From Actinomycetota bacterium (GTDB lineage: Bacteria > Actinomycetota > Actinomycetes > Mycobacteriales > HKI-0501): a stretch of DNA of 64,000 nucleotides. The stretch spans positions 1-64,000 of the forward strand of contig JAVEDU010000013.1 in the NCBI GenBank assembly GCA_030840805.1, written 5' to 3'. Numbering within the stretch: the first letter of the stretch is position 1; each line of letters begins with the position of its first letter. The translations under genes were made by a program, and so were the position numbers. Positions 60,870 to 64,000 of this stretch are shown one piece after another. Below the pieces are notes generated by a model. It saw nothing but the letters and a program-made list of their open reading frames with translations. It searched no databases and was not told the origin of the DNA.

Positions 60870-63800
60870 CGCGTTGCCGACGGGCGCCCCGCGCGACCGC
60901 GGACCCGACCAGGAGCATCGTGACGCCGACCAGGGCGGGCAGGATCACCGCGCGGCCCGTCGTCGGCAGGAAGCTCCGGGCCTGGGCGCCGGGGCCGGCG
61001 ACGTGGACCTTGATCGTGATCACCCGGACCGTGCCGTCGGCATCGACCACCCGGACCGTCACGGTGTCGGTGCCCACGAAACCGTCTACCGGCGTGTACA
61101 CGACCCGGCCGGCCACGATCGTGGCCGTCCCGTGTGCGGGGTCGCCGGTGATCTCCACGCTGCGCGCCGTCTCGGCCCCCGGGATCGCGGTGCTGGTGGT
61201 CGCCCCGGGCGGGCTGCTCGTCGTCACCGTGTCCTCCTCGACGGCCGTGAGGACGAACTGGGTCGTCGCGCTGGAGGCCGTGTGGTCGGCGTCGCCGGAG
61301 TAGGCGGCCCTCACCCGGTACGTGCCCGGGGGCAGCGTCGCCTTCGTGGCGCACCCCGTCGCCGGGAGCGTGGCGGTGCACAGCACCTTCCCGCCCGCGG
61401 AGAACGCCACGGTGCCCGTCGCGCCGGCGGGCAGCCCCGTCGCGGTCAGGACGATGCGGGTGCCCTCGGGCGCGGTCTCGGCACCGACGCCGGCGTCGAA
61501 GGGGCTCGCCGCCTTGGTGACGGTGAATCCCGTCGCGTCGGTGGCCTGCTCGTGGTTGCCGTCACCGGGGTAGGTCGCGGTCACCGGGTACGTCCCGGTG
61601 CCCAGGCCGGCGGGAGTCGCGCAGGACGTCGCCGGCAGCGTCACGGTGCACAGCGTCGCACCGGCCGAGACGAACTCCACCGTTCCGGTGGCTCCGGCCG
61701 GCAGCCCCGTGAAGGACAGCGTGGCCGGGGTGCCGTAGACCGTGGACGCCGGGGTGGCGGCGGCCGCGAATCCGGTCGAGGCCCGCTTGGTCACGGTGAA
61801 CCCGGTCGTGTCGCCGCTGCCCTCGTGGTTGGCGTCGCCGGAGTAGGCGGCGGTCACCGGGTAGGTGCCCGTGCCGAGGTCCGCCGGGGTGCCGCAGGAG
61901 GTCTCGGGCAGCGTCACCGTACAGAGGGTCTTCCCGCCGGAGGCGAAGGTGACCGTGCCGGTGGCTCCCGCCGGGAGGCCGTCGTAGGACAGCGTCTGGG
62001 CGCCACCGTAGGTGACGCTCGCGCTGCCCCGCCCCGCGTTCAGCGCGGTCTCGGCCTGGACGACGGTGAAGCGCGCCGTGGCCGTGGACCCGTCGTGGTT
62101 GTCGTCACCGGAGTAGGTCGCGGTGACCGCGTAGGTGCCGGTGTCCAGGTCGGCCGGTGCGCCACAGGAGGTGACCGGCAGCGTCGCCGCGCACAGGGCC
62201 CTCCCGCCGGAGACGAACGTGACCGTGCCGGTCGCGTCCGCCGGCAGGCCCGTGAAGGACAGCGTGTCGGCGACACCGTACGACGTCGAGGCCGGGGTGG
62301 CCGCCGCCGCGAGCGCGGACGAGCCCCGCTTGGTGACGGTGAAGGTGGTGGTGCCGTCGGTGCCCCGGTGGTTCGCGTCGCCGGAGTACGTGGCCGTCAC
62401 CGGGTAGGTCCCGGCGGCCAGGACGGCCGAGGTGGTGCACGAGGTGGTCGGCAGCGTCGCCGCGCACAGCGTCGTCCCGCCCGAGGTGAACGTGACCGTG
62501 CCGGTCGCCCCGGCCGGCAGCCCGCTGTGGGTCAGCGTGTCCGTCGAGCCGTACACGACCGACGGCGAGGTGGCGCCCGCCGTCAGCGACGTGTCGGCCT
62601 TGGTGACCGCGAAGCTGGTGGTGGCCGTCGACCCGGTGTAGTGGGCGTCACCCGGGTAGGTCGCCGTCACGGGATACGAGCCGGGCGCCAGCCCGGCACC
62701 CGTCGCGCACGAGGTGACCGGCAGCGTGGCCGTGCACAGCGTCGTCCCGCCCGAGGCGAACGTCACCGTGCCCGTCGCCCCCGCCGGGATCCCGGTCACC
62801 GACAGCGTGTCGGCCGTGCCGTGCTGCACCGACGACGCGCTCGCCGCGGCGGTGAACGAGGTCGCCGACTTCGTCACGGCGAAGGTGGCCGTAGCCGACG
62901 AGCCCGTGACGTTGCCGTCTCCGGCGTAGGTCGCCGTCACCGGGTACGAGCCCGGCGCCAGCCCGGCACCCGTCGCGCACGAGGTGGCCGGCAGCGTGGC
63001 CGTGCACAGCGCGGTCCCGCCCGAGGCGAACGTCACCGTGCCGGTCGCCCCCGCCGGGATCCCGGTCACCGAGAGGGTGTCCGGTGTCCCGTAGGCGACG
63101 GTCGCGGGGCTGGCGGCGGCGGTGAAGGAGGCGGTCGCCTTCGTCACGGTGTACGACGTCGTCGCGGCCTGGGGGCCGTACGCCCCGTCGCCCGAGTAGG
63201 TCGCGGTGACGGCATGGGAACCGGCGGCCACGTCGGTCGGGCTGACACAGCTGGTGGTGGGCAGCGTGGCGGTGCACAGCTCCGTAGCGCCCGTGGTGAA
63301 CACGACCGAGCCGGTGGCGTTGCCGGGCAGCCCGGTCATGGCCAGGGTGTCCCCCGTGCCGTAGACCACCGAGGCCGGGGTGGCCGTCGCGGCGAGCGTC
63401 CCGACCGCCACGGTGTGGCTGGTCTGCGCCGGCTTGGCGTCGGTGGAGGAGATCTTCGAGGCGATGCTGTAGCTGCCCGCGGTGAGCCCGGACGCGATCG
63501 TCACCGGGAGGTGGAGGGCCGGTAGGGCCGCGCCCGGCGCCACGGGCTCGGCCGGGGTGTAGGTGCAGCTGGCGGTCTGCCCGGAGATCGTGCAGACGTA
63601 GTCGCTACCGGTCACCGTGCCGGGGGTGAGCCCGGTCGGGAAGGTCGTCGTGACCGTGACGGGCCGGCTCTCCGCACCCTCGGTCGCGCTCAGGCTCGGG
63701 GTGACCGTCACGACCGCACGGTTGCCGGCCAGCAGCTTGCCGCTCTGGTTGTCGGTCATCGCCAGCGTCGGCGTCGGCAGCTGGCCGTTCAGCGTCGAGG

Positions 63801-64000
63801 ACTGGAGCATGTTGATCTCGTGGATCTCGTTGCTTCCGCCGGTGGAGGCGGCCCAGCCGAACGTGAGCTGGTAGGGCAGGCCGGTGACCGGGTCGAAGTA
63901 GGAGGCCGGGAAGTTGTAGCCACTCAGGGTCGTGCTCGTCGGCAGTGCCCCGGTGAGGGTCTGCACGGTGCCGTTCATCGTGGTCACCTGGAGCAGCCAG
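60865..64000 (-). CDS. LPXTG-type cell-wall surface protein with Ig-like repeats (5' end off the window)
   Basis: More than 1040 residues visible; the N-terminus is beyond base 64000. Order: the end of a probable L-type lectin-like beta-sandwich (FGWAASTGGSNEIHEI), a prealbumin/DUF11-like module, eight Ig-like (Big_3) repeats of about 90 residues, a short VTVRVVDADG domain, and a sorting signal LPTTG (60969-60955) followed by a hydrophobic helix and the basic tail RGARRQRA. Sortase would attach it to peptidoglycan. Each Ig repeat has two cysteines about nine residues apart (LCTATLPTTSC), a likely disulfide. The stop codon lies in the IS target CTAG, so the IS left the protein whole. Confidence 0.85.
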   Translation of the reverse strand, partial: WLLQVTTMNGTVQTLTGALPTSTTLSGYNFPASYFDPVTGLPYQLTFGWAASTGGSNEIHEINMLQSSTLNGQLPTPTLAMTDNQSGKLLAGNRAVVTVTPSLSATEGAESRPVTVTTTFPTGLTPGTVTGSDYVCTISGQTASCTYTPAEPVAPGAALPALHLPVTIASGLTAGSYSIASKISSTDAKPAQTSHTVAVGTLAATATPASVVYGTGDTLAMTGLPGNATGSVVFTTGATELCTATLPTTSCVSPTDVAAGSHAVTATYSGDGAYGPQAATTSYTVTKATASFTAAASPATVAYGTPDTLSVTGIPAGATGTVTFASGGTALCTATLPATSCATGAGLAPGSYPVTATYAGDGNVTGSSATATFAVTKSATSFTAAASASSVQHGTADTLSVTGIPAGATGTVTFASGGTTLCTATLPVTSCATGAGLAPGSYPVTATYPGDAHYTGSTATTSFAVTKADTSLTAGATSPSVVYGSTDTLTHSGLPAGATGTVTFTSGGTTLCAATLPTTSCTTSAVLAAGTYPVTATYSGDANHRGTDGTTTFTVTKRGSSALAAAATPASTSYGVADTLSFTGLPADATGTVTFVSGGRALCAATLPVTSCGAPADLDTGTYAVTATYSGDDNHDGSTATARFTVVQAETALNAGRGSASVTYGGAQTLSYDGLPAGATGTVTFASGGKTLCTVTLPETSCGTPADLGTGTYPVTAAYSGDANHEGSGDTTGFTVTKRASTGFAAAATPASTVYGTPATLSFTGLPAGATGTVEFVSAGATLCTVTLPATSCATPAGLGTGTYPVTATYPGDGNHEQATDATGFTVTKAASPFDAGVGAETAPEGTRIVLTATGLPAGATGTVAFSAGGKVLCTATLPATGCATKATLPPGTYRVRAAYSGDADHTASSATTQFVLTAVEEDTVTTSSPPGATTSTAIPGAETARSVEITGDPAHGTATIVAGRVVYTPVDGFVGTDTVTVRVVDADGTVRVITIKVHVAGPGAQARSFLPTTGRAVILPALVGVTMLLVGSAVARGARRQRA
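61240..63410 (-). repeat. Eight tandem Ig-like domain repeats (about 270 bp each)
   Basis: The repeat unit carries, in order, ATPASVVYGT-like opening, DTLSVTGIPAGATGTVTF, LCTATLPxTSC, and GSYPVTATYSGDGN. Repeat starts are about 270 bp apart. Neighbouring repeats 2 and 3 are most alike, the eighth is most divergent (EGTRIVLTATG). Confidence 0.85.

Noticed and set aside
60004-63525. 1173-codon open frame on the plus strand across the transposase and the surface protein
   Set aside because: It is antisense to the Ig repeats and out of frame with the transposase. Composition is Arg/Gly/Ala-rich without any domain. Long antisense frames are normal at this GC content.

Overview
The window is about 73% GC chromosomal DNA of an actinomycete. 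Supporting signs are the actinobacterial qcrCAB/ctaE respiratory set, a PimB-type mannosyltransferase, NlpC/P60 genes under a c-di-AMP riboswitch, HelD, a DEDD/GIY-YIG nuclease, many GTG starts and several leaderless promoters (a TAnnnT box 6-7 bases before the start codon). The species cannot be named from the sequence. Most of the window reads as core genome; the last 5 kb (IS element, repeat-rich surface protein) is accessory.

Layout. 1-6.5 kb: edge of a small gene, a giant class III cyclase/AAA-ATPase regulator, then a leftward plsC-kinase-regulator operon whose kinase carries an in-frame amber codon. 6.6-10.3 kb: esterase, membrane protein with a repeat linker, LOR/SDH-type ornithine cyclodeaminase homologue, two tiny proteins. 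10.3-15.7 kb: leftward cluster (EEP phosphatase, ROK glucokinase, DUF5304-like, ArsA ATPase, two SRPBCC proteins, phosphoesterase, zinc-ribbon protein), facing a long-chain acyl-CoA ligase that has a palindromic operator. 17.7-25.6 kb: NarL-type kinase/regulator pair whose regulator has lost its normal stop and runs through a strong hairpin; then leftward pimB, M48 protease, a second metalloprotease, and an NlpC/P60 hydrolase behind the riboswitch. 25.8-36.1 kb: NYN protein with a 15-bp tandem repeat, nuclease, Nudix hydrolase, nucleotidyltransferase, HelD, GST, Lrp-type RAM protein, trpD, degenerate receiver. 36.3-40.5 kb: ctaE-qcrC-qcrA-qcrB, closed by a perfect 15-bp terminator. 40.6-50.2 kb: PPK2, MMPL transporter, PucR regulator divergent from a FAD dehydrogenase (two inverted repeats between them), FKBP lipoprotein, MetE-like methyltransferase, Ag85-like esterase. 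50.3-58.7 kb: an amine-catabolism locus (DAO-type oxidase, two class III aminotransferases, AsnC regulator, APC permease, aldehyde dehydrogenase). 58.7-64 kb: small proteins, a complete IS481-family element, and a cell-wall-anchored protein (LPTTG) with eight Ig-like repeats that runs off the right edge.

The most notable items are: (i) the IS481 copy sits at a CTAG that now gives the stop codon to the transposase on one strand and to the surface protein on the other; (ii) both two-component systems carry a lesion at an informative place; (iii) the amine locus, with two aminotransferases around one AsnC/permease promoter region. I found no tRNA, rRNA, CRISPR array or prophage, and no gene cluster that I can defend as a wholly new system.
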